Assembly (NCBI GenBank): GCA_003140115.1
Contig: PLIQ01000361.1
Location: forward strand, 4,118-13,291
Length of the DNA stretch: 9,174 bases
Direction of reading: 5' to 3'
DNA from: Actinomycetota bacterium
Lineage (GTDB): Bacteria; Actinomycetota; Actinomycetes; Streptosporangiales; Streptosporangiaceae
Positions 1 through 6,441 of the stretch are shown piece after piece. Below the pieces are notes generated by a model, which was not told the origin of the DNA, made no database searches, and saw only the letters and a program-made list of their open reading frames with translations. The stretch's first letter is position 1; the number at the start of each line of letters is the position of its first letter. Position numbers and translations under genes: made by a program.

Positions 1-2
1 CG

Positions 3-521
3 GCCGGCGCGTTGTTCGGACTTCACCTGGTGGGACTACATACGTCGTACCTCAGTCACGTACTTCCCTATCTCCTCGTGATGGGAGTTGGGTCGGGGCT
101 GAGCATCTCCGTTGCCTTCAGCACCGGCACGCTCGGGTTGGCACCCCAGGACGCCGGCGTGGGATCGGCCACCCTGAACACTGCACAGATGGTGGGGGGA
201 TCCATCGGCACGGCGCTGCTCAACACGCTGGCCGCTAGCGCTGCCGCGTCCTACTTGGTCGGCCGGGCGCTGGACCCGGCCAACGTCCGGGCAGCTCAGC
301 TCCACGGCTATACGACGGCCTTCGTATGGAGCGCCTTGGTCTTTGCGGTCACGGCTCTCGTCGCCGCCCTGGTCCTGCCGCGTGGCAACCTGAACGCGCT
401 ACTGGCCCCCGAAGACCACAAGGCGCTGCCGGCCCCCGAAGACCAGATCGCGCCGGTCGAACCTGGATCCGGGGCAGCACCTGGAGTCCAGCTCTGTCGC
501 ATACGGATTGCGTGTCGGTGA
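3..521 (+). CDS. MFS transporter, DHA2 (drug:H+ antiporter) family, C-terminal part
   Basis: This is the C-terminal end of a 14-helix drug:proton antiporter (EmrB/QacA type) of the cytoplasmic membrane. The reading frame is open to the left edge, so the gene starts outside the window; the TTG at 12 is internal. Visible are a helix around LLVMGVGSGLSIS, the segment GVGSATLNTAQMVGGSIGTAL, which matches the conserved 'G.asa..n..rq.GgaiGtAl' stretch before the last helices of DHA2 proteins, and a final helix (FVWSALVFAVTALVAALVLP). The tail after the last helix is hydrophilic and carries a 9-residue tandem repeat (ALLAPEDHK/ALPAPEDQI, bases 396-449). The next gene on the same strand is a second DHA2 transporter. 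Drug specificity cannot be told from this part. The family assignment is firm; the substrate is unknown. Confidence 0.85.
   Translation, partial: AGALFGLHLVGLHTSYLSHVLPYLLVMGVGSGLSISVAFSTGTLGLAPQDAGVGSATLNTAQMVGGSIGTALLNTLAASAAASYLVGRALDPANVRAAQLHGYTTAFVWSALVFAVTALVAALVLPRGNLNALLAPEDHKALPAPEDQIAPVEPGSGAAPGVQLCRIRIACR
396..449 (+). repeat. 27-bp tandem duplication in the transporter tail
   Basis: Two adjacent 27-bp units (396-422 and 423-449) share the exact 15-mer GGCCCCCGAAGACCA (404-418 and 431-445). They encode a duplicated nine-residue APED-containing unit just after the last membrane helix. The frame is kept, so this is a neutral in-frame expansion of the cytoplasmic tail. Confidence 0.8.
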
Positions 522-762
522 TCAGGTACCAAGCCAACGGAGGCAGGCATCAGGCGACGCCGGGCGACACGGCCACCAGACGGTGAATGCAGCTAGCGAG
601 CGCTGGCGAGGCAGACAATAGCGGCAATCTCCTAAACTGACGCGGCTCGGCCGGCTGGTGCTTGCCAAGCGGTCTGGCCTGCCGCCTCACCCGACATCTG
701 GGCCCCGGCGCTCGCTGAACTGGCGGGAGACACACTGAGGCTAGCGAGGAGCGCCAGGGAGG
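522..762. other. Intergenic gap between the two MFS genes
   Basis: No coding frame here looks real on either strand; the long minus-strand frame crossing it is a shadow of the downstream transporter. The 9-mer GCTAGCGAG occurs near both ends (592-600 and 740-748), the second copy just before the ribosome binding site of the next gene. TAAACT at 633-638 could be a -10 element, but no convincing -35 lies 16-18 bp upstream. No clear terminator hairpin was found. Confidence 0.5.
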
Positions 763-2313
763 ATGCAGGTGGCGGGGAACGAGGGCCCAGGGTACGGCTC
801 GGTGCGGCTTGCTTCGGCCGCTGGTCGTTGGGTACTGGCGGTGGCGGTGCTGGGCGACTCGATGATTCTGCTGGAGGCGACGGTTGTCAACGTGGCGTTG
901 CCGACGATCGGCCGTGATCTCGGCGCGGGCGTCGCGGGGTTGCAGTGGACGCTGAACGGCTATGTGCTTACGCTCGCGGCGTTTGTCTTGGTGGGCGGTT
1001 CGCTCAGCGATATCTACGGCCGGCGTCGCATATTCATCTTGGGGACCGTGGTCTTCGTGGCCGCGTCGGCGCTTTGCGCGGCCGCCCCGACGATCGGGCT
1101 GCTCATTGGTGCCCGGTTCGTCCAGGGGATTGGGGGCGCTCTCCTTACCCCAGGAAGCCTGGCGATCATCGAGGCGGTCTTTCATCCCGATGATCGCACC
1201 CGGGCGATTGGTGCGTGGGCAGGTCTGGGCGCGGTCGCGGGCGCGATCGGCCCCACCGTCGGCGGGTACCTGACCGACGCGTTGTCGTGGCGTGCGGTCT
1301 TCCTGATCAATCTTCCGGTCGGGGGTTTTGTCGTCGTGGCCGCGATTCTCCACGTGCCAGAGACCCGGGACCCGACGCGTGGCGGTCTGGACCTGGGCGG
1401 CGCCGCGCTCGCGGCGCTGGCCATCGCGGGTGTGTGCTTTGCGCTGATCGAGGCGTCCGGGGGCCTGACAGCGGTGATTGCCGCTTCGGCCATCGGTCTG
1501 GCCGCCGCAGCTGGCTTTGTCGCTGTTGAGCGACGGGCCAGGCATCCCATGCTTCCACTGGAGTTGTTCCGCTCCCGCCAGTTCGCCAGCGCCAACCTGC
1601 TCGCGCTGGTCACCTACGCGGCGCTCGGCGGCGTGATCTTCCTGTTCGTCGCGTTCCTGCAGATCACACTCGGGTACACCGCACTTCAAGCCGGTGCCGC
1701 CACACTGCCGATCACCCTGCTGCTGCTGACCCTGTCCACCCCATCGGGGGCGATCGCCCAGCGAATCGGCCCGCGGATCCCGCTGACGGTCGGAGCTGTC
1801 CTGACCGGTGCGGGACTGCTGCTGATGGCACAGATCCACCCCGGCGACAGGTACCTCCCCGCGGTGTTGCCCCCGCTGATCGTGTTCGGGGTCGGTCTCG
1901 GCGTGCTGATCACCCCGATCACCGCGACGGTCCTGGCCAGCGTCGATTCACGGCACTCGGGGATCGCTTCCGCCGTTAACAACGCGCTCTCCCGCCTCGG
2001 TCAGATGATCGCGGTGGCGGCGCTTCCCCTGGCCGCGGGGCTTTCCGGCGCCGCCTTCGAGGATCCGGCCAGAATGGCAGCCGGCTTTCCGGTCGCCATG
2101 AGGGTTGCCGCGGGGGCGGCTTTCGCAGCCGCGCTGCTCGCCTGGACCACGATCAGCAGCGACGTCCTGAGCCGATCCGGTTCGGGCACCCAGCAAGTAC
2201 CAAAGGACCTCGCCCCGTCCCTCAAGCGCCACTGCCCAGTGGCCGGTACCCCCCTTGCCGCGTCCCTGGATTCCCCGCCCAGTTCCCGCCCGCCGACGGC
2301 CAAGGAGCCGTGA
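763..2313 (+). CDS. MFS transporter, DHA2 family (14-TM drug:H+ antiporter)
   Basis: This is a complete proton-coupled multidrug exporter of the EmrB/QacA type in the cytoplasmic membrane. The first helix ends in LLEATVVNVALPTIG, the DHA2 signature, with Glu38 where Asp is more usual. Then come QWTLNGYVL (residues 61-69), MFS motif A (GGSLSDIYGRRR, 78-89) and antiporter motif C (GAVAGAIGPTVGG, about 156-168), followed by WRAVFLINLPVG. Fourteen hydrophobic segments are expected over about 470 residues. The last 45 or so residues form a Pro/Ser-rich soluble tail. Start: AGGGAGG (756-762) abuts the ATG at 763 with no spacing, whereas the in-frame GTG at 769 has ideal 6-nt spacing and may be the true start, two residues shorter. 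It follows another DHA2 gene on the same strand, but no intact regulator adjoins it. Its substrate is unknown. Confidence 0.92.
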   Translation: MQVAGNEGPGYGSVRLASAAGRWVLAVAVLGDSMILLEATVVNVALPTIGRDLGAGVAGLQWTLNGYVLTLAAFVLVGGSLSDIYGRRRIFILGTVVFVAASALCAAAPTIGLLIGARFVQGIGGALLTPGSLAIIEAVFHPDDRTRAIGAWAGLGAVAGAIGPTVGGYLTDALSWRAVFLINLPVGGFVVVAAILHVPETRDPTRGGLDLGGAALAALAIAGVCFALIEASGGLTAVIAASAIGLAAAAGFVAVERRARHPMLPLELFRSRQFASANLLALVTYAALGGVIFLFVAFLQITLGYTALQAGAATLPITLLLLTLSTPSGAIAQRIGPRIPLTVGAVLTGAGLLLMAQIHPGDRYLPAVLPPLIVFGVGLGVLITPITATVLASVDSRHSGIASAVNNALSRLGQMIAVAALPLAAGLSGAAFEDPARMAAGFPVAMRVAAGAAFAAALLAWTTISSDVLSRSGSGTQQVPKDLAPSLKRHCPVAGTPLAASLDSPPSSRPPTAKEP

Positions 2314-2338
2314 CGGCCGACCAACGGAATCCATTGTG

Positions 2339-2357
2339 CGCCGGCTCTACGCCGGCG
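2339..2357. terminator. Hairpin between convergent genes, candidate bidirectional terminator
   Basis: The sequence forms a perfect 7-bp stem, CGCCGGC-TCTAC-GCCGGCG, between the stop of the transporter (2313) and the stop of the convergent hydrolase (TAG at 2347-2349, in the loop). No U-tract follows on either strand, as is common for actinomycete terminators. The call rests on symmetry and position only. Confidence 0.5.
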
Positions 2358-3096
2358 GGGGAGTGCTCGCGGCGGCAGCGGATCGTGAACTGGTGGCCGG
2401 GCCTATAGCCCTCACCGTCTGAACGAGTTGCGGCCCTTTCCAAAGGCCCACAATAACAGCCGTTCGGTGACTGGTCGCTGGTACCTCGTATACGCTGACT
2501 TCGGCGCCTGCTTGCAACATCGGCCCGAGGTAATGCGAGACACTAGACAACGGAGCTACTGTGTCTCGACGCGAGCTCGCGAATACGAACCTGCAGCCAT
2601 CGAGCCGCCCGAAATCTGGCCATTGAAGCTTAGCCCATGCTTCTTCAAGCCGTGGAAGTGACCATCCTCGCTCTACATGCCGCTGTCTCAGTGCAGGCAT
2701 ACTCCACACACCTCGGGCAATATTGCCACCAGTGTTAAATACTCCCCAGCGCAACTCAGGAATTTCGCGGCCGACGCAATTGTAAAGGATAAAGGAGCCC
2801 AGGCTGCTGCCGAAGAACCCAAACTCGGTTACGCCTTCAGCCTTTAGCTTCGATATCCGCGACCTGATGTCCTCTCGTACCTGACAGATAAGCTCCGGAA
2901 GGATCGTCGGGTCCCCCTCCATAAAGACGGCCATTGTCGTCTGGTACGCCACAACGTGATAGCCCGCTCTCAGGAGTCGCCGTATCGCGAAACGAACCTT
3001 TTGGATCGGTGCGCTGTATGGGCAGACGAAGATCACCGTAGCAGTGGTCGGCGACGAAGTCCCGAATTCCTCAGACTCGAACAATCTATCTTCCAT
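2347..3096 (-). CDS. Alpha/beta hydrolase-fold protein, low-GC gene
   Basis: A predicted 249-residue cytoplasmic hydrolase with the full catalytic set in the expected order: a beta strand (TATVIFVCPYS), nucleophile elbow FGFFGSSLGS with G-x-S-x-G at 96-100 (Ser98), acid in FASSRRDTVAP (Asp178), and histidine in ATSHRTA (His210). No lid domain or signal peptide is evident. The start was placed at ATG 3096, which follows GAAGG with suitable spacing. The frame is open to 3204, but that extension would overlap the TetR remnant and looks non-coding. The last 18 or so residues are Ala/Ser/Pro-rich and probably disordered. Sampled stretches are about 50-55 % GC with many A/T third positions, unlike the roughly 68-70 % of the flanks, which suggests recent acquisition. 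I cannot name the substrate; an esterase or another serine hydrolase is possible. Confidence 0.75.
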   Translation of the reverse strand: MEDRLFESEEFGTSSPTTATVIFVCPYSAPIQKVRFAIRRLLRAGYHVVAYQTTMAVFMEGDPTILPELICQVREDIRSRISKLKAEGVTEFGFFGSSLGSFILYNCVGREIPELRWGVFNTGGNIARGVWSMPALRQRHVERGWSLPRLEEAWAKLQWPDFGRLDGCRFVFASSRRDTVAPLSSVSHYLGPMLQAGAEVSVYEVPATSHRTAVIVGLWKGPQLVQTVRAIGPATSSRSAAAASTPPPA

Positions 3097-3142
3097 ACAC
3101 CCTTCACAGTTGCCGGACGCGCTCGAAGCAGGGACATACCAA

Positions 3143-3526
3143 TTATGGACGCTGCTCGCTCCGCAGGAAATCACTGGCCAGGCGGCGCGGTGAGAGTGCT
3201 TCACCCTGGTAACCGCTGACGACCCGGACGAACAGCGGTCCGACCAGTTGGGCGACGGCCTGGTCGACGTCGGTCTGGGCCGGGAGGTCGCCCCGCTGGA
3301 TGGCCCGTTCGATCACCGGCCGTGCGCTGTCGCCGAGAAGATCGGTCGTGGCGAGCAGGTCGGCGACGGCCGGATCGTGCTGCGCTTCGCCGAGCAGCGC
3401 CCGGTATGCGGCGCCCGCGGCCGAGACGGTGAGGAACCGTGACACCGCTTCGAGGTAGGCATTAAGGCCCTCGGCCGTCGTCTCTCGCGGGTCGGGCGCG
3501 AGCTCGCTGGCCGCGTCGGTGCCGTC
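3143..3526 (-). pseudogene. TetR-family regulator remnant: ligand-binding domain only
   Basis: The frame encodes about 127 residues resembling the C-terminal ligand-binding domain of TetR/AcrR regulators (TetR_C_11 type): LNAYLEAVSRFLTVSAAGAAYRALLGEAQHDP..., then RPVIERAIQRGDL, VDQAVAQLVGPLFVRVV and a final helix. An in-frame TAG at 3527-3529 lies directly before it. Only about 70 bp separate that stop from the end of the SDR gene, too little for the missing N-terminal helix-turn-helix of about 60-70 residues. GTG at 3445 could start a 100-residue piece, but that would cut the domain. I read this as a regulator decapitated by a deletion. It may once have controlled the neighbouring SDR or transporter. 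Translation of the fragment as an effector-binding or dimerising peptide is possible but unsupported. Confidence 0.75.
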
Positions 3527-3597
3527 CTAGCCGCCAGATTGGTTAAAGGGCCGCAGTTCTCATCGAAAGGATAAAGCCGCCGGCGTACTCGGGGCGC

Positions 3598-4401
3598 TTA
3601 GCGGAGCGTGATCACGTTAGCGGTGATCAGGGCCGCGGCGTCGGAGGCGAGGTAGGCGATGACCTCAGCGACCTCGCTAGGGCTCGCGATGTGGATGAGC
3701 TCGGGGCTTGCGGCGACGTGCTCACGGACGGCGTCGGTGACCCAGCCGGTGTCGGTGACGGGCGGGTGGACCATGTTGGCCGTGATCCCGAACGGGGCGA
3801 GTTCGATGGCCGCTGACATCGTGTAGTTCTCCTGGGCGGCCTTGGCCGCTCCGTAGGAGACTTCTTCCGGGAAGCCGAGGTCGCCGCCGGAAGTCAAGCC
3901 GATGATCCGGCCCCAGGTCGCCTGGCGGGCGATGTGGCGGCGGGCGAACTCGCTGATCATCAGGGCCGCGCCCATCGCGTCGACCGTGAACTGCCGTGCC
4001 CAGGTCGCGGCGGTGACCGGCTGGAGGGACCTGCCGAGCCGGTCGGCCGTGGCTGGTGCGAAGGTGTCGGCGAGCCATCCGGTCGCGTTGTTGATCAGAA
4101 TGTCAACCGGTCCGAACTGCTCCTCGGCGGCGTCGAACAGCAGGACGGGCGCGGCCGGGTCGGACAAGTCGGCTTCCACGGCGACTGCCCTGCCGCCGCC
4201 GTCCCGGATGCGGGCGACGACCGCCGTGGCATCTTGTACCCGATGGTCGCGGTATGCCTGCGGGGTTCCGCGATCGTCTGGGTCATCGACTCGCAGGAAC
4301 GTGCACAGGACGGCGCACCCGCGCCCGGCCAGGGCCTGAGCGGTCGCCGCGCCGATGCCGTGATTGGCGCCCGTCACGATCGCGGTGTGTCCGGCTGTCA
4401 C
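3598..4401 (-). CDS. SDR-family NAD(P)-dependent oxidoreductase
   Basis: A classical short-chain dehydrogenase/reductase of 267 residues, a soluble Rossmann-fold enzyme oxidising or reducing an alcohol/ketone with NAD(P)(H). Visible are the cofactor-binding TGANHGIG (10-17), Asp78 in VEADLSD for the adenine ring, NNAT at 104-107 (a variant of NNAG), catalytic Ser171 (GLTSGG), and Tyr183/Lys187 in YGAAK. An insert of about 15 residues after beta-2 (DDPDDRGTPQAYRDH) is longer than usual. The protein ends in LITANVITLR rather than the common glycine-rich 'dGG' end; I recall this ending in a subset of SDRs. The start is GTG at 4401, preceded by GAGGAG with 6-nt spacing. It lies 60 bp downstream of the toxin gene on the same strand, so it may be read through or have its own promoter. 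The TetR remnant follows. Its substrate is unknown. Confidence 0.88.
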   Translation of the reverse strand: MTAGHTAIVTGANHGIGAATAQALAGRGCAVLCTFLRVDDPDDRGTPQAYRDHRVQDATAVVARIRDGGGRAVAVEADLSDPAAPVLLFDAAEEQFGPVDILINNATGWLADTFAPATADRLGRSLQPVTAATWARQFTVDAMGAALMISEFARRHIARQATWGRIIGLTSGGDLGFPEEVSYGAAKAAQENYTMSAAIELAPFGITANMVHPPVTDTGWVTDAVREHVAASPELIHIASPSEVAEVIAYLASDAAALITANVITLR

Positions 4402-4461
4402 GATGGCTCCTCACCCGCGGCTTGCTGCCTGAACCGAAACAAGCAGATCGTTAGCCTGCCG

Positions 4462-4842
4462 TCAGGGCGGGTCGACTTCGAGGCGGCGGCTCACGGCGGC
4501 AGCGATTGCCTGCAGGTCGTCCTCGTCGGAACTGACCACCAGGTCATGGCGACGGAGGGCTCCTTCAACCACGCAGGCGTCCACGATGTCGCCAGTCGCC
4601 GCGCGAGCAGCGAGCGAGCCGACCGAGCGGGCCTGGCCGTCATCGAGCGGTTCGACGTCACTCCCGGCCAGCAGCTGGGACAGCAGAGCCTGGCGGCTCC
4701 CGCCACGCCAGGACTGCGCTAGAACTGGCGCGGGGACCGTGGGCACCTCGCGGATCGCCAGCAGAGCGCGGTGACGAGCCCACATGCGGCGTTGTCCCCG
4801 GTCAGCGGCGATGAGCGCACCGGTGTCGTAGGTGACGCCCAT
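4462..4842 (-). CDS. PIN-domain toxin (VapC-like ribonuclease)
   Basis: A 126-residue PIN-domain protein, the usual length for a VapC-type toxin, predicted to cleave RNA using Mg2+ held by acidic residues. Asp6 in the opening strand (VTYDTGALIAA), Asp85 and Asp88 in TGDIVDACVV, and Asp106 (with Asp108/109) in VVSSDEDDL fit the first, third and fourth acidic positions. The stretch that often holds the second acid reads VPAPVLAQSWRGG, with no Asp or Glu; I recall AQ.WRGG as usual in this actinobacterial subfamily. The ATG follows directly on the TAA of the antitoxin gene (TAAATG), so translation is probably coupled. Activity would be blocked by binding of the upstream antitoxin. Toxin identity is well supported by fold motifs and gene order; the RNA target is unknown. 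Confidence 0.82.
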   Translation of the reverse strand: MGVTYDTGALIAADRGQRRMWARHRALLAIREVPTVPAPVLAQSWRGGSRQALLSQLLAGSDVEPLDDGQARSVGSLAARAATGDIVDACVVEGALRRHDLVVSSDEDDLQAIAAAVSRRLEVDPP

Positions 4843-5130
4843 TTATGCGGTCCGGCGACGGATGCTGCCGCCGGACTGCCTGGCCCGCGCGACTGCCGTC
4901 GCCGCCCACTGCTCGGCCTCGGCAAGCTCTTCGGAGGTGAACGCCCCGTGGTCCTGCTCGAACCGGCTGACAGCAGCCAGGCCGGCCCGGATGGTGAATT
5001 CCTTGCGTGCGGTATCGGCCAGCCAGGCGCTGTAACTCATTCCCGCTTGCGCGGCGGCGGCTGCTATCTCCGCATCGAGGTCGGGCGGCATGGAGATCGA
5101 GCGCTTCTTCCGCACTGCCATGACCAGCAT
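4843..5130 (-). CDS. Ribbon-helix-helix antitoxin (CopG/VapB-like)
   Basis: A 95-residue small regulator partnering the PIN toxin encoded immediately downstream. The N-terminus has the ribbon-helix-helix pattern: a basic strand KKRSISMP, helix 1 (DLDAEIAAAAAQAG), a turn with G-M-S-Y-S, and helix 2 (AWLADTARKEF). RHH proteins dimerise through the strand and bind DNA with it. The C-terminal part (FTSEELAEAEQWAATAVARARQ) is a charged helix of the kind that wraps the toxin. The start is uncertain: ATG 5130 lacks a Shine-Dalgarno sequence, and ATG 5121 or GTG 5115 would also keep the RHH fold; leaderless initiation is possible. Tandem 11-bp repeats lie right before the start and could be its operator. 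It sits 32 bp after the amidohydrolase stop. Confidence 0.8.
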   Translation of the reverse strand: MLVMAVRKKRSISMPPDLDAEIAAAAAQAGMSYSAWLADTARKEFTIRAGLAAVSRFEQDHGAFTSEELAEAEQWAATAVARARQSGGSIRRRTA

Positions 5131-5152
5131 GGTAGCACAGCGGTAGGACAGT
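5118..5152. promoter_or_regulatory. Candidate antitoxin operator: 11-bp tandem repeats plus inverted repeat
   Basis: Read on the + strand, GGTAGCACAGC (5131-5141) is directly followed by GGTAGGACAGT (5142-5152), 9 of 11 bases identical and spaced one helical turn apart. Next to it, CCATG-ACCAG-CATGG (5118-5132) is a perfect 5-bp inverted repeat spanning the antitoxin start codon. RHH regulators commonly bind sites spaced one turn apart, so autorepression is plausible. A weak -10-like TATTAC lies at 5156-5151 on the minus strand, without a clear -35. Confidence 0.4.
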
Positions 5153-5162
5153 AATACGGGCC

Positions 5163-6416
5163 TTATCGAGGCTCGAGCCAGGCCAGCGCGGCAGCGACCA
5201 GGGCCTCGGTGCCGGTTCGCAAGGTGGGCTGCAGCGGGGGCAGGAATTTGGGGGAGTGGTTACTGGGAAGATCGTGGAGGTGTCCGGCCTTCTCGGCGGC
5301 GCGGTAGATCTTCTCGTCGGTGTACCCGATCCCCCAGTACGTATAGGGCACACCTGCGGCATTGGGAATGTTACTGAAGTCCTCGCTGACGGTCTGCCGG
5401 TCGATTTCGAGGGCGTGGTCGCCAAAATGGGTGGCGAAGGCGGCCGCCACCCGGTCCGTGGTAGCCGGGTCATTGACGGTGAGCGGGAAGGTGCCGACGG
5501 TCCGGAAGTCCGGGTCCTGGGGTGAGCCGGAGGCCTGGCCCTCGGCCCGCACGATCCGCTGGACCGACGCGAGCATCCGCTCCCGGGTCTGCTGGGAGTA
5601 GCTGCGCAGGTTGAGCTGCAGCACGGCGTGGTCGGGAATGAGGTTGCTCCTGGTGCCCGCGTGGACACTGCCGACGGTCACCACGGCGATCTCCCCAGGC
5701 GGGGTCTCGCGGGAGACGATGGTCTGCAGCCGGACGATGATCATGGCCGCGAGCACCACCGGGTCGATCGTGTGCTGCGGTATGGCGCCATGGCCGCCTT
5801 TCCCGTACACGGTCACGTCGATGCTGTCCTCCGTCGCCATGAACGGGCCAGAACGTGTTCTGACCGTCCCGGCGATGCCGGACAGGACGTGCTGGGCCAG
5901 GGCCACGTCGGGGGCGGGGATGCGCTTGAACAGTCCATCGTCGACCATGGCCTGGGCGCCGTCGCCGGTCTCCTCGGCAGGCTGGAAGAGCGGAATCAGG
6001 GTTCCGGCCCACTGGCCACGGTGATCGGCCATGAGCTTGGCCATGCCGAGCAGGCAAGACATGTGCATGTCGTGGCCACAGGCATGGGCCACCGGCACCT
6101 CGTGGCCGGCGGCATCCTGGCCGGTCGCGGTGCTCGCGTAGTCCGCGCCGGTATCCTCCCTGACCGGCAGTGCGTCTAGTTCGGCGCGGAGCAGCACGGT
6201 GGGTCCGGCGCCATTGGCCAGCACGCCCACCACTCCCGTCCCGCCGATGCCGGTGTGGACCGTGAAGCCGTATTCCTGCAGTTTCCCGGCGACACGCTGA
6301 GCGGTGCGGTGCTCTTGGTGCGATAGCTCGGGATGCTGGTGAAGATCCTTGTAGAACGCCTCCTGGCCGGCCTGGAGGCCGCCGTAACCGGCCAGGATCT
6401 CCTCGACGCTGCTCAT
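5163..6416 (-). CDS. M20 family metallo-amidohydrolase (M20D, N-acyl amino acid / hippurate hydrolase-like)
   Basis: A 417-residue cytoplasmic binuclear-metal enzyme of the M20D/IAA-amino-acid-hydrolase group, which cleaves amide bonds of N-acyl amino acids or related compounds. In order: FYKDLHQHPELSHQE (21-35), RAELDALPV (77-85), the metal site HACGHDMH (111-118; Cys113 and His115), QPAEE (145-149; Glu148 the likely base, Glu149 a ligand), His176 in ALAQHV, KGGHGAIP (206-213) in the dimerisation domain, and His387 in NHSPKF. All expected ligands are present, so the enzyme should be active. The length is normal. The ATG at 6416 has a GAAGG about 9 nt upstream. It lies 25 bp after the aldolase gene on the same strand, so the two are probably co-transcribed, possibly under the divergent LacI regulator. 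The exact substrate cannot be read; deacylation of an N-acylated catabolite is one option. Confidence 0.9.
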   Translation of the reverse strand: MSSVEEILAGYGGLQAGQEAFYKDLHQHPELSHQEHRTAQRVAGKLQEYGFTVHTGIGGTGVVGVLANGAGPTVLLRAELDALPVREDTGADYASTATGQDAAGHEVPVAHACGHDMHMSCLLGMAKLMADHRGQWAGTLIPLFQPAEETGDGAQAMVDDGLFKRIPAPDVALAQHVLSGIAGTVRTRSGPFMATEDSIDVTVYGKGGHGAIPQHTIDPVVLAAMIIVRLQTIVSRETPPGEIAVVTVGSVHAGTRSNLIPDHAVLQLNLRSYSQQTRERMLASVQRIVRAEGQASGSPQDPDFRTVGTFPLTVNDPATTDRVAAAFATHFGDHALEIDRQTVSEDFSNIPNAAGVPYTYWGIGYTDEKIYRAAEKAGHLHDLPSNHSPKFLPPLQPTLRTGTEALVAAALAWLEPR

Positions 6417-6441
6417 CGCTGCCGCCTTCGCGCTAGGGGTC

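Noticed and set aside
550..1839. Long open frame of about 430 codons on the minus strand across the second MFS gene
   Set aside because: Its product is rich in R, Q, G, P and D with no recognisable fold, as expected for an antisense frame of high-GC coding DNA. The plus-strand frame has clear MFS motifs.
2428..2661. Plus-strand 77-codon frame inside the hydrolase region
   Set aside because: No motif or ribosome binding site, and it is fully covered by the hydrolase frame on the other strand.
3097..3204. N-terminal extension of the alpha/beta hydrolase to 3204
   Set aside because: It would overlap the TetR remnant, shows no fold element and lacks a ribosome binding site, while ATG 3096 has one.
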